Below are positions 17,954 through 25,957 of a DNA stretch of 58,557 nucleotides, one piece after another. The notes under the pieces were generated by a model, which saw nothing but the letters and a program-made list of their open reading frames with translations, was not told the DNA's origin and did not search any database. The stretch comes from Spirochaetia bacterium (GTDB lineage: Bacteria; Spirochaetota; Spirochaetia; CAKZLE01). How positions within the stretch are numbered: the first letter of the stretch is position 1; each line of letters begins with the position of its first letter. The translations under genes and the position numbers were made by a program. The stretch lies in assembly GCA_021736385.1 (NCBI GenBank), contig JAIPFY010000012.1, positions 1-58,557 of the forward strand, in the 5' to 3' direction.

Positions 17954-19159
17954 ATGATCAAGAGAGAAAACATATTAAAAAAACTTCGACATTATTATGA
18001 CTCTGAGATGATTAAAGTGATTACCGGTGTCAGAAGGTCTGGGAAATCCATATTGCTGGATCAGATTCAGGAAGAGCTTTTGGAAAAGGGAGTTCCTGAT
18101 ACACATATCATCTCCATCAATTTTGAGGTCTATTCATTCAGGAAGTATTGCCATGATCCTGACGGATTCTACACCTACATTTCTCAGTTGATACAACCGG
18201 TAGGAAAGAATTATCTCTTCTTTGATGAGATCGAGAACATGAAGGATTTTGAGCTGTTAATAAGCTCATTCAGGGTCGAGTTCGATTGCAGTATCTTCAT
18301 TACTGGCTCGAACTCAAAACTGTTATCAGGGGAGCTTGCATCTCACCTTGGAGGAAGGACGTTATCATTTCATATGATGCCTTTCTCATTCAGTGAGTTC
18401 ATCAAGCTGGATCATATCAAAAATCTTGATTCACGAATACAGCTTGAATCGTATTTGGAATGGGGAGGGTTCCCCTTAGTATGTAAGGAAGAAGAACCTG
18501 AGAATAAACACATCCAACTGATGAACCTGAAAGATTCGATCATGTATAAAGATATCATCCTGAGAAACAAGATCAAAGGTACGATTGAACTTGAACGGAT
18601 TCTTGCCTATATCCTCGCGAATTCTTCATCGACTTTTTCAGCCAGGAATATCAAGAAGGAGTTGGAGAAAGAGATGACTGAGATGGCATTACAGAGAGTC
18701 TATGATTATATAGGTTATTTTTGTGATGCAGGGATCATCAACAGGGTCAAAAGGTATGATATTCGGGGAAAGAAAATTCTTTCAACACAGGAAAAACTGT
18801 ATGCTTGCGATCTGAGCCTTTTCCACCTGTTCAAGAATAGAGTCAAACAAGAATCGAATCTTGTCACGGAGACTCTTGTCTATAATGAACTCGTATCCAG
18901 AGGGTATCAAGTCTATATTGGTAAGACTTTCAAGGGGGAAGTTGATTTTATCATCGAGAACGAGAATGGTAGAGCCTATATCCAAGCTGCTTATCTCATG
19001 GAGAATGATCAGACGAGAGAACGGGAATTTTCTGCATTCTCTGGTATCGATGATGCTTTTCCCCGGTTCGTGATATCCTTCGATCCCTTTACGTATGATA
19101 TGGAAGGGATCCGGCATATTCATATCACTGATTTCCTGTTAGGGGATAATCTCTTATAA
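17954..19159 (+). CDS. AAA-family ATPase with DUF4143 C-terminal domain
   Basis: A 401-residue ATPase starting MIKRENILKKLRHYY; an in-frame ATG five codons upstream (17939) is possible, and neither has a clear ribosome site. Walker A is GVRRSGKSILLDQI (about 25-38), Walker B is YLFFDEIENM, and a sensor-like GSNSKLLSGELASHLGGR follows. The C-terminal part carries the DUF4143 pattern (NELVSRGYQVYIGKTFKGEVDFIIENENG), which resembles a PD-(D/E)XK nuclease fold (E-x-D-F-I). Such proteins are widespread in accessory DNA and their function is unsettled. The gene is more AT-rich than its neighbours and lies between mobile-element remnants, which suggests transfer. Confidence 0.85.
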   Translation: MIKRENILKKLRHYYDSEMIKVITGVRRSGKSILLDQIQEELLEKGVPDTHIISINFEVYSFRKYCHDPDGFYTYISQLIQPVGKNYLFFDEIENMKDFELLISSFRVEFDCSIFITGSNSKLLSGELASHLGGRTLSFHMMPFSFSEFIKLDHIKNLDSRIQLESYLEWGGFPLVCKEEEPENKHIQLMNLKDSIMYKDIILRNKIKGTIELERILAYILANSSSTFSARNIKKELEKEMTEMALQRVYDYIGYFCDAGIINRVKRYDIRGKKILSTQEKLYACDLSLFHLFKNRVKQESNLVTETLVYNELVSRGYQVYIGKTFKGEVDFIIENENGRAYIQAAYLMENDQTREREFSAFSGIDDAFPRFVISFDPFTYDMEGIRHIHITDFLLGDNLL

Positions 19160-19180
19160 CTAGAGATTGCTGAACAACCT

Positions 19181-19585
19181 CTATGTAAGCTCATCCCCAT
19201 ACTCGCGAGCGAGCACCTTAGCCTGGCCGATGTCGGAGTAGTCAGAAGGCTTCAGTGATCCTCTGGCAAAATCCTCATTATAGGGGTCGGGATCCACATA
19301 GCCATTCTGCTGTTGCAATCGGCCCACAAACTTCACCGCACTATTCCTGATCGTATCGAGCTCCTCGTGTTCCATCGGAGGGTCACACTTTATAGATTCC
19401 ATATGTGCGGTCACAGACCCCATAGTGCTTGAGGACTTTCCCAGCAAACCGTGAGAGCGTGGAGTTTCGTATTCCCACAGGGTGACCTCTGAACTGCAGT
19501 GCTTGAGTACTGTGACCGTATTGCTGTGTTTATACCATGAGCTATCCCCAAGCTCGCATGTACAGTCATACGCAGAGGCTTTCAT
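19181..19585 (-). pseudogene. Phage/plasmid-type DNA primase fragment
   Basis: The clear part is residues about 60-134 of this minus-strand frame: MESIKCDPPMEHEELDTI, RNSAVKFVGRLQQQNGYV, then SDIGQAKVLAREYGDELT before a stop. This resembles the junction between the PriCT helix bundle (CDPPLDDDEL.TIW.SA..F) and the start of the D5/primase helicase region (DVGQAKVLA.EY) in phage and plasmid primases. The frame stops exactly where the helicase domain should begin, and the N-terminal polymerase domain is missing. The first 60 codons look scrambled. I read it as a remnant of a phage or integrated element. Confidence 0.5.
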
Positions 19586-19687
19586 GACCGTGTAGGTTAT
19601 CTTATTGAAGGAGATTCCGCTCTTTTTCGCTACTCCTCTTTACACGGAGAAAATTTCAGATCCAAAAAATACATGGAGGGTATTTGA

Positions 19688-20562
19688 ATGAGAAAATTCA
19701 TGGCAGTGCGGCTGGTAGTGATGCTGGCAACAGGTATGCTGTTCGCTGCAGGGGCACAGGAAGAGAAGATCGCAGCTATAGATCTTCAGACAGCCAGCTG
19801 GGACGAGATCGTAGACGCTGCGAAAGGTGAAGGCGAGGTGTCCTCACCAACGGGTATCTGGCACCCTTCCACCGGAACCAGACTGGTATCCTCTATGATC
19901 CCCAGAGAGTATCGAATCCCCCGCAGACCTTTGCGGAACTGGAACAGTGGATCGATGACAACCCCAGACTCTTCGGTTTCAATGATCCTTCACGAGGCGG
20001 CTCAGGTCAGTCGTTCGTCCATACGGTGATCAAACATACTACCGGTGGTTTGGAAAAATATGTCGGCGATACCGAAGTGGTAGCCGATAAAGTGGCCAAT
20101 TGGGACAGTGCCTGGAAATGGTTCAATGATAGAAAGGACAAGTTGACCTTCACCGTATCGAACAACGACTCGATCATCAGGATCAACGACGGTGAGATGG
20201 CTATGACCTTCGGCTGGGATGACAATGTGCAGGACATGATGAACAGAGGGAATATCTTCTCACGAGCCCTGATGTACATCCCTGTGATGGGTGCAGCCGG
20301 TGGTGGAGATACGATGGGAATCCTGAAGAATGCACCTAACAAGGCAGCAGCTGCTCTGTTCATCCATCACATCACCTCCAAGGAACAGCAGCTTAAGAAG
20401 TTCTCCATGGTCGGTGCCTACCCCTCAAGAACAGACATCGCCCTGGAAGGGACCCTGCTGAACGAAGAAGATCGTGCAAACAACGCACTCGCATGGTTCC
20501 CTGCTCCCTATAAGGATCACATGATCTCTGAGTTCGTGAAGAACGTGCTGATGCAGCAGTAG
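19688..20562 (+). pseudogene. Decayed extracellular solute-binding protein gene (internal deletion)
   Basis: The first 50 codons encode a signal peptide (VVMLATGMLFAAGAQEEK) and the start of a mature protein (LQTASWDEIVDAAKGEGEV). Near 19835-19850 the frame changes: a second frame continues GYLAPFHRNQTGILYDPQRV, then PPQTFAELEQWIDDNPRLFG, and runs to 20562 (ending EFVKNVLMQQ). The two parts belong to one binding protein of the YnjB-like type, but roughly 80-100 residues between them are missing. The gene therefore carries an internal deletion with a frame shift. The ribosome site (GGAGGG) and terminator remain, which suggests recent loss. No permease or ATPase genes accompany it. Confidence 0.7.
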
Positions 20563-20625
20563 GGGATGAGCTTCAGGTTGAGAGTCTGAGATGACAACAA
20601 AGTGATCAATGATCTGAAAACCGAT

Positions 20626-20651
20626 ATGCCGGGCTGTATTCAGCCCGGCAT
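20626..20651 (+). terminator. Terminator after the decayed binding-protein gene
   Basis: ATGCCGGGCTG (20626-20636) pairs perfectly with CAGCCCGGCAT (20641-20651) around TATT, followed by CCCTTTGTT. Confidence 0.8.
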
Positions 20652-20735
20652 CCCTTTGTTCTGGCAGTACCCGTATGAATAAGGGATGATAGGCACCCGA
20701 GATTCTGTCAGAACACGCTGAGCCGGGAACACCGT

Positions 20736-20769
20736 CACCGGCAGCTGCACGATGAGACAGCTGCCGGTG
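20736..20769. repeat. Perfect inverted repeat (12 bp arms)
   Basis: CACCGGCAGCTG (20736-20747) and CAGCTGCCGGTG (20758-20769) flank a 10-base spacer. It lies in a 560-base gap (20563-21120) that holds no recognisable gene. It may be a second terminator or a remnant of former coding sequence. Confidence 0.4.
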
Positions 20770-21120
20770 CAGCTTCGGGTGTATGCTGCTATGCAGTATG
20801 ATCAAGACTAGCCTGATGAAGCAGAAGTTTAAGGAGCATGTCGCATCTGTATGAACAGTGCTCTCAGGAGGCCTGCAGCCATTAGATGTACGAAGGCTCT
20901 TGATGATATGGTGTGTATGAAGGGTGAAACAGTTCCTTGCCCCCACCTGTAAATGAACTTCCTGATCTCTACTCCTTACAGAGCTCTCTCAGTTCCAGGG
21001 ATGACTTCCTGTCCGACTGACCTCGTGCGCCGGATGGCTGTTCTGCGCATCCCAAGGTTAGAAGGCGATCATGCCGGTATTCCTATCTCTCATGGTATCG
21101 ATTTCCAAGGTGGATTCGGA

Positions 21121-21747
21121 TCAGGATGCTGGGTCGATCGTAAGAAAGGATCTTCCCTCTCCCTCAGCCTCTTCTAGGATCTGTGATGCATGTACAAAGC
21201 AGGGATCAAGTCGCTCTTCTGCGATACCATAGGGGCACAGCAGCTTCGCTATGATCAGGTGCAGTATGTGCTCCGGGCTGATGTCGGTATCGCTCATCAC
21301 GATGGTGGTTCCCTGTTTGATCATAGCGATATAGAACTGGGTCTCGAGCTCCAGCCGTTCAGGCAGGAGGGGGATGGAGAATGAATCGAAGATAGCCTGT
21401 AGAGACTCTCTGGTGTAGCTGCTGTACTGCTCCACACAGCGTAAGAATATGGTGCCCAGCGGGGGATTGTTCCGATGGAGTATGAGATGAACGAGCTGAT
21501 GGGTGATCTCATAGCACAACGGGGTGGTTGTGCTCCGTATGGAGTGCAGCAGCTCACTGATCTTCTGCATATACAGATCATGGACCTCTTTGAGCAGGGC
21601 ATCCCTGTCAGCATAATGATAGTAGAGTAGTCCGATACTCACCTGAGCCGTTTCTGCGATATCGCGCATGGTGAACGAGTTGTTACCCTTGTGCAGTTCG
21701 TCCATGACGGCGTTGAGGATCCTGTCCTTCCTGACTGTTCTTTTCAT
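21121..21747 (-). CDS. TetR/AcrR-family transcriptional regulator
   Basis: A 208-residue repressor. I start it at the ATG at 21747 (MKRTVRKDRILNAVMDEL); an upstream in-frame TTG exists but would add residues not typical of the family. The N-terminal HTH is FTMRDIAETAQVSIGLLYYHYADRDALLKEV (about 20-50, in one run of the TetR pattern). The rest is the usual helical ligand-binding domain. It is divergent from a secreted hydrolase gene, and a perfect 18-bp palindrome in the shared promoter is its likely operator, so it probably represses the hydrolase and itself. The ligand is unknown. Confidence 0.88.
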   Translation of the reverse strand: MKRTVRKDRILNAVMDELHKGNNSFTMRDIAETAQVSIGLLYYHYADRDALLKEVHDLYMQKISELLHSIRSTTTPLCYEITHQLVHLILHRNNPPLGTIFLRCVEQYSSYTRESLQAIFDSFSIPLLPERLELETQFYIAMIKQGTTIVMSDTDISPEHILHLIIAKLLCPYGIAEERLDPCFVHASQILEEAEGEGRSFLTIDPAS

Positions 21748-21814
21748 GATACCTGCTACTGTAGCTGATTCAAGCAGCGAGAACAACCTGAAACAGCTTC
21801 GTATAAAATCTTTC

Positions 21815-21844
21815 TTGACAACTGAACATGTTCAGTTTTATACT
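21815..21844 (+). promoter_or_regulatory. Promoter with perfect palindromic TetR operator in the spacer
   Basis: TTGACA (21815-21820) and TATACT (21839-21844) form a near-consensus promoter with an 18-base spacer. The palindrome AACTGAACATGTTCAGTT (21820-21837) fills that spacer. A bound TetR dimer would block RNA polymerase. The start codons of the divergent genes lie about 72 bases to either side. Confidence 0.75.
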
Positions 21845-21909
21845 GATGAGTATGATTACGTAATCATATCTATGCTTCTGGTGTTATGTCGATCCATAAA
21901 GGAGAATCT

Positions 21910-23364
21910 ATGTCAAAGAGAGTCGTATGTCTGGTGATGTGTCTCAGTATCGCTATGGCGGTATTCGCGCAGGGAGAACAGGAGGTCCTCACGGGGGATC
22001 TGGTAGATTATGAGAAGTGGGAGGATACACAGCTTGAGAGTCTAGATGATGTATCGATCGATGCTCTGAGATCTCGAGCATATGGTTCACGGTTCAAGAT
22101 CGTCGATGTCCTCGGGGTCGAAGGCGGTGAGAATGAGTACCAGAGTTTCTATATGCAGGACGGGACCCCTTCCTACGGTACCTATATGGTTGCCTATGAT
22201 TCTGATGGAAACAGGGTGTATGCACGAGTGGATGTCCCGGCAGGAGAAGTCCCGGAAGCAGGATATCCTGTCGTGGTCTTCGCTCATGGCTGGGTAGGGT
22301 ATGAAGGAGCTCCTGATTATACCCTCAACTACTATGCTGATGCCTACTATGGGGATATCATCGACTCCTATGTGGATGCCGGCTTCATGGTCGTGACCCC
22401 AGGGTTCAGAGGTCATACGACCGTCAATGGGATCCCTGCCGAAGGGCTCGAGTTCATGGCAGCTTTCGATAATGGGAGCTATGTGAGTCCTCTCTTCTAT
22501 GCGATCGATATCCTCAATGCCGTAGAGGGGCTGGATTCGTTGCAGGATATCGCGTGGGAAGACTGGAGTCCCAAAGGTGCCATCACGGCAGATCTTGATG
22601 ATGTTCATATCTCCGGCCACTCCCAGGGCGGGGATGCGGTACTCACGGCCCTTGCCATATCAGGAGAAGGGTCACGACTGCAGACGACGTTCAAGACCGG
22701 TTCGATATGGTCGGGATGTTTCCCTGACCGGATCACCCAGGTAGAGACCTATGGACCGATGGGCGAATCTGCTGAAGCCTTCAAAGCCGGGACCCAGCAA
22801 GCCTTCGAATGGAATGGCACTGCTGTCGGTTCTGACGGCTCGATCAACCCGAACTTCATCTTCGCCTGGGCTCCTGATTGGATCGGCTCAATCGATCCTG
22901 AGCAGTGGTCATGGCAGACAGACTACTTCGGTAAATCAGTCGAGACCATGCTGCGCAAGAAATATGATCAGATGTATGATACCTATACTACGTATGTGGA
23001 TGATATCGAAGGAGTTTCCTATACCCTGCAGGTCGCGGATGATGGGGCAGTCTCGGTGATCAACGATCCAGAGATCGTTGCTTTTACCGCTGCGATGAGT
23101 GCTGTGAACTATCCTGAGTATCTGCAGGATGAGACGATCATCCTGCACCATTCGGATCAGGATTACTATGCGCTGCCCTCCTGGAACGCTGATCTTGCAC
23201 AGAGTATCCGTGCTCTTGGCGGGGATTGTACCGATCATACCTATGAGGAGAACAACCATTCACTCAAGCTCAGTTCCTATGAATGGTTTGATGTCAATGG
23301 TGATGCAGTAGCCGGACGGGATACAGCTCTGGCGAGAGATATTGCCCTGTTCTCTCAGCCGTAG
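21910..23364 (+). CDS. Secreted alpha/beta hydrolase (lipase/peptidase S9-like)
   Basis: A 484-residue exported hydrolase. The start is the ATG at 21910 with AAAGGAG upstream. The signal peptide ends SIAMAVFAQGEQE. The core has VVVFAHGWVGYEGAPDY (oxyanion strand), the nucleophile Ser238 in ISGHSQGGDAV, a probable acid Asp416 in LHHSDQDYYALPSW and His450 in EENNHSLKL. This order fits an alpha/beta hydrolase related to dipeptidyl peptidases and secreted lipases; I cannot separate the two. It is a single gene under a TetR-controlled promoter and ends with a strong hairpin. Confidence 0.8.
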   Translation: MSKRVVCLVMCLSIAMAVFAQGEQEVLTGDLVDYEKWEDTQLESLDDVSIDALRSRAYGSRFKIVDVLGVEGGENEYQSFYMQDGTPSYGTYMVAYDSDGNRVYARVDVPAGEVPEAGYPVVVFAHGWVGYEGAPDYTLNYYADAYYGDIIDSYVDAGFMVVTPGFRGHTTVNGIPAEGLEFMAAFDNGSYVSPLFYAIDILNAVEGLDSLQDIAWEDWSPKGAITADLDDVHISGHSQGGDAVLTALAISGEGSRLQTTFKTGSIWSGCFPDRITQVETYGPMGESAEAFKAGTQQAFEWNGTAVGSDGSINPNFIFAWAPDWIGSIDPEQWSWQTDYFGKSVETMLRKKYDQMYDTYTTYVDDIEGVSYTLQVADDGAVSVINDPEIVAFTAAMSAVNYPEYLQDETIILHHSDQDYYALPSWNADLAQSIRALGGDCTDHTYEENNHSLKLSSYEWFDVNGDAVAGRDTALARDIALFSQP

Positions 23365-23388
23365 CAGTCATCGCTATGTGATCTATGG

Positions 23389-23425
23389 AGGGGGAGCGGC
23401 AGTAGGGATCTTCTGCCGCCTCCCC
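23389..23425 (+). terminator. Terminator of the secreted hydrolase gene
   Basis: GGGGGAGCGGCAG (about 23389-23402) pairs with CTGCCGCCTCCCC (23413-23425) with one bulged base. The gap from here to 23694 holds no gene that I can support; a TATGAT box at 23630-23635 might belong to the next gene's promoter. Confidence 0.65.
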
Positions 23426-23694
23426 ATTTGTTTGTGCATATATGCTCTTTGCCTCAGAGGGCGGGTCCCTCTTGTCTTGCTGCACAGCTAAGCCTTTCTG
23501 CAGCGATTCAGATTCGAACACTGGTACTGGTACTGCCTCATGATCACCTGTGCGTGATCCCTCCCTATCTGTATGATGGTTCGATATGTATCAACATCGA
23601 TGATTTTCCTCTTTCAGGATACGTGATGTTATGATAGAGTGTAATTCACCTGAGTAATGAGTGATGATTCAATTCCAGATTGGAGGATCGCTCA

Positions 23695-24408
23695 ATGAAA
23701 ACACTGATCAAAGAGAGGGGGATATCTTCCATACTGCACGTTACCCGGATGGAGAATCTCCAATCCATCCTGACTCATGGGCTCATGCCCAGGAGCATGC
23801 TTGACGATAAGCAGATAGAAGCCGTCTTCAATGATGATGTACGACACGATGTGCATCTTGATCATGTGAGCTGTTCGATCAGTTTCCCCAACTACAAGCG
23901 GTTCCACTCTCTACGAAAGAAATACCCGGCTGCGAAGTGGGTCATCCTGCTTTTGGACCCCAATGTGCTGGTGGATAAGAGCTGTGCCTTCTACTTCCAG
24001 AATACCGCTACGATCATGTGCAGGGATATGGCACTCGAGAACATACGTGGCAGGGAGGCCTGTGAACTTCTGTTCGCTGAGAACTCCGATGGATGGTTCA
24101 GACTCGCTGATTTAGAGGCCTATGAACGCAGGATGGACTATATCGCACAGTTTCTGGGAGATCACAGGCCTTCTGCAGACTCACAGCCTCCTGATACCCG
24201 TGGTCCTCTGGGCATCCCCGATCGGTATACCACAGACCCTCAGGCAGAGGTGCTGATCAAGGGCTTGATCGAGAAGGAGTACATTCAGTCCGTGGTATTC
24301 AACAGTGCCGATGAGGTGCCCTCTCAGCTGGAGCATACTACCGGGGTACAGTTCAAGGTGTTCCCCGGGTTCTTCGGCCCACGGATCGACCACCTGGCCT
24401 GGAGTTAG
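23695..24408 (+). CDS. DarT-like ADP-ribosyltransferase (DUF4433 family)
   Basis: A 237-residue protein; the ATG at 23695 has GGAGGA upstream and is preferred to an in-frame TTG. The NAD-binding start reads ILHVTRMENLQSILTHGLM, giving His15, Thr17 and Asn21 (H-x-T-x3-N), as in DarT. Next come SCSISFPNYKRF (60-70) and WVILLLDPNVLVDKSCAFY (82-100), both typical of the family, and DPQAEVLIKG (181-190), with Glu185 at the position of the catalytic Glu. DarT toxins attach ADP-ribose to thymidine in single-stranded DNA and usually sit next to the macrodomain antitoxin DarG. No macrodomain gene is adjacent here. It opens a three-gene locus with an MIT_C protein and a helicase. Confidence 0.75.
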   Translation: MKTLIKERGISSILHVTRMENLQSILTHGLMPRSMLDDKQIEAVFNDDVRHDVHLDHVSCSISFPNYKRFHSLRKKYPAAKWVILLLDPNVLVDKSCAFYFQNTATIMCRDMALENIRGREACELLFAENSDGWFRLADLEAYERRMDYIAQFLGDHRPSADSQPPDTRGPLGIPDRYTTDPQAEVLIKGLIEKEYIQSVVFNSADEVPSQLEHTTGVQFKVFPGFFGPRIDHLAWS

Positions 24409-24718
24409 GGCAGATTATGGCTGACTCACCGGCATGCCTATTGACGGATACGAAGACTAAAGGACAGCAGGGACGAGCAGATAGCTCTTTTCTGGTTAAC
24501 CGGGTGCTCCCGTTTTCTGACCAGGAGATCTCTTCCTGCTGTGCAGGATTCGATTGCCTGCAAATCCGGTGGAGCTGCAGATCTCATCAGCCCGAGATTG
24601 AACAGATCCATACTACATCACGACAGATCAGCAGCCCAGCATATGAGACTCGAGCGATACGGCTGATTGTGCACACCCTGTCAGGATAGCAGACCACAGA
24701 GAGGGCAGTGAATACGAG
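24409..24718. other. Gap between the DarT-like and MIT_C genes
   Basis: About 310 bases with no gene I can support and no terminator hairpin. An open frame at 24417-24689 has no ribosome site or recognisable motif. An antitoxin gene might have been lost here, but nothing in the sequence proves it. Confidence 0.4.
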
Positions 24719-25867
24719 ATGGAGGGACTGGTGGAACAGAAGGAACTGGAACTGGTAGCGATACATGAGCACCTGTACACGTACCTCATGAAGAGAAGGG
24801 AGTGTGATCCCTCCCTGTTGTTTTCCATGCGAAAGCGAAATGACCAGAAGCGATTGGCTCAGGGGTACTGGTTCATCGGCAATGGGAACTATCTGCAGGT
24901 ACCGTTCTGGAGTGGGACTGATGGCATACGGAAGATAGCGAACATCGCTTTCGTGGTCATCTGGAGGGAGGGGGCATGGAGGTCTCTGGTCAACTTCTCC
25001 TGCAAAGAGCAGGATGAACTGGATGGATTCCTGGGCCCTCTGGCTGCATCTCTGGGAGGTTTCACGAAGACTCAGGAGCATCTGTGGGAAAAGAGCTATG
25101 AGGGGACCGATATCATCGCGAACCTTGAAGCCTTCCTGCTTCATGATAGACCCATGATCCATAGAGCGGTCATCAAGAGCAAGCAGAAGCACATCCTGCC
25201 GATCTCGAAGAGGGTCTTCAGGGAGGACCTGCAGACGGTACTGCACTACCGGGACCGAGCAGAGGAGCTCTCGGGATCGGAGCTGCAGGAAACTCCTGCT
25301 GACCCGGTGCAGGCACCTGAGGTCATCACCGGGCGGGGTGAATCACCCAAGCAGGCAGAGAACAGCAGGGGCTCTTCTCTGCCGGAGGGGCAGGTCTGTT
25401 TTGCAGAGGGGGAGCGCGGAGTCTCTTATGATACGCTCTTCGGTGAGTACCTCAGAGGAGCGGTGAACATCTTCATCACCGATCCCTATATCAGATCGCA
25501 TGAGCAGATCATGAACCTGATGGCCTTCTTTGAGACCCTTGCCCGATATAAGGATCAGCAGACAGACGTTGCGGTACACCTTGTCACCGTCAGGGATGAT
25601 CTGTATCAGATCAAACAGCAGGAGCTCTTTGAGCAGATGGTCGAAGCTGCGGTACATGCAGGCATGTACTTCACCTGGGAGTTCAAGGATGCCCATGCGG
25701 TCCATGCCCGGCATATCGTGCTGGATAACGGGTGGAAGATCCTTCTTGATCGTGGACTCGATATCTTCAGACCCCGGAGGGGCAGCGGCTATTCCCTGGC
25801 AGACAGACTGCAGGAGGGCAAGCAGTGCAAACCGTTCGAGATCACCTATATCAGGCGGTATGCCTGA
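24719..25867 (+). CDS. Protein with C-terminal MIT_C (phospholipase-D-like) domain
   Basis: A 382-residue protein. Residues 237-378 match the MIT_C domain known from human MITD1: YDTLFGEYLRGAVNIFITDP, YIRSHEQIMNLMAFFETLAR, then HARHIVLDNGWKILLDRGLD and a GYSLADRL/CKPFEITYI ending. In MITD1 this fold resembles phospholipase D but lacks its full catalytic pair and binds membrane lipid. Residues 1-185 form a separate domain (WFIGNGNYLQVPFWSGTDGI) that I do not recognise, followed by a polar linker (about 185-232). Prokaryotic MIT_C proteins are poorly described; many lie near ATPases or nucleases. Here it sits between the DarT-like gene and the helicase, 90 bases before the latter. Confidence 0.72.
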   Translation: MEGLVEQKELELVAIHEHLYTYLMKRRECDPSLLFSMRKRNDQKRLAQGYWFIGNGNYLQVPFWSGTDGIRKIANIAFVVIWREGAWRSLVNFSCKEQDELDGFLGPLAASLGGFTKTQEHLWEKSYEGTDIIANLEAFLLHDRPMIHRAVIKSKQKHILPISKRVFREDLQTVLHYRDRAEELSGSELQETPADPVQAPEVITGRGESPKQAENSRGSSLPEGQVCFAEGERGVSYDTLFGEYLRGAVNIFITDPYIRSHEQIMNLMAFFETLARYKDQQTDVAVHLVTVRDDLYQIKQQELFEQMVEAAVHAGMYFTWEFKDAHAVHARHIVLDNGWKILLDRGLDIFRPRRGSGYSLADRLQEGKQCKPFEITYIRRYA

Positions 25868-25957
25868 GCCTCCCTGGACCGCTGGAGGAGAGAAGATGGA
25901 TCGGACGAGATGCGATCTGTCTGGTCCCTCCGGGGAACAGCACAAAGGAAGTGACCT

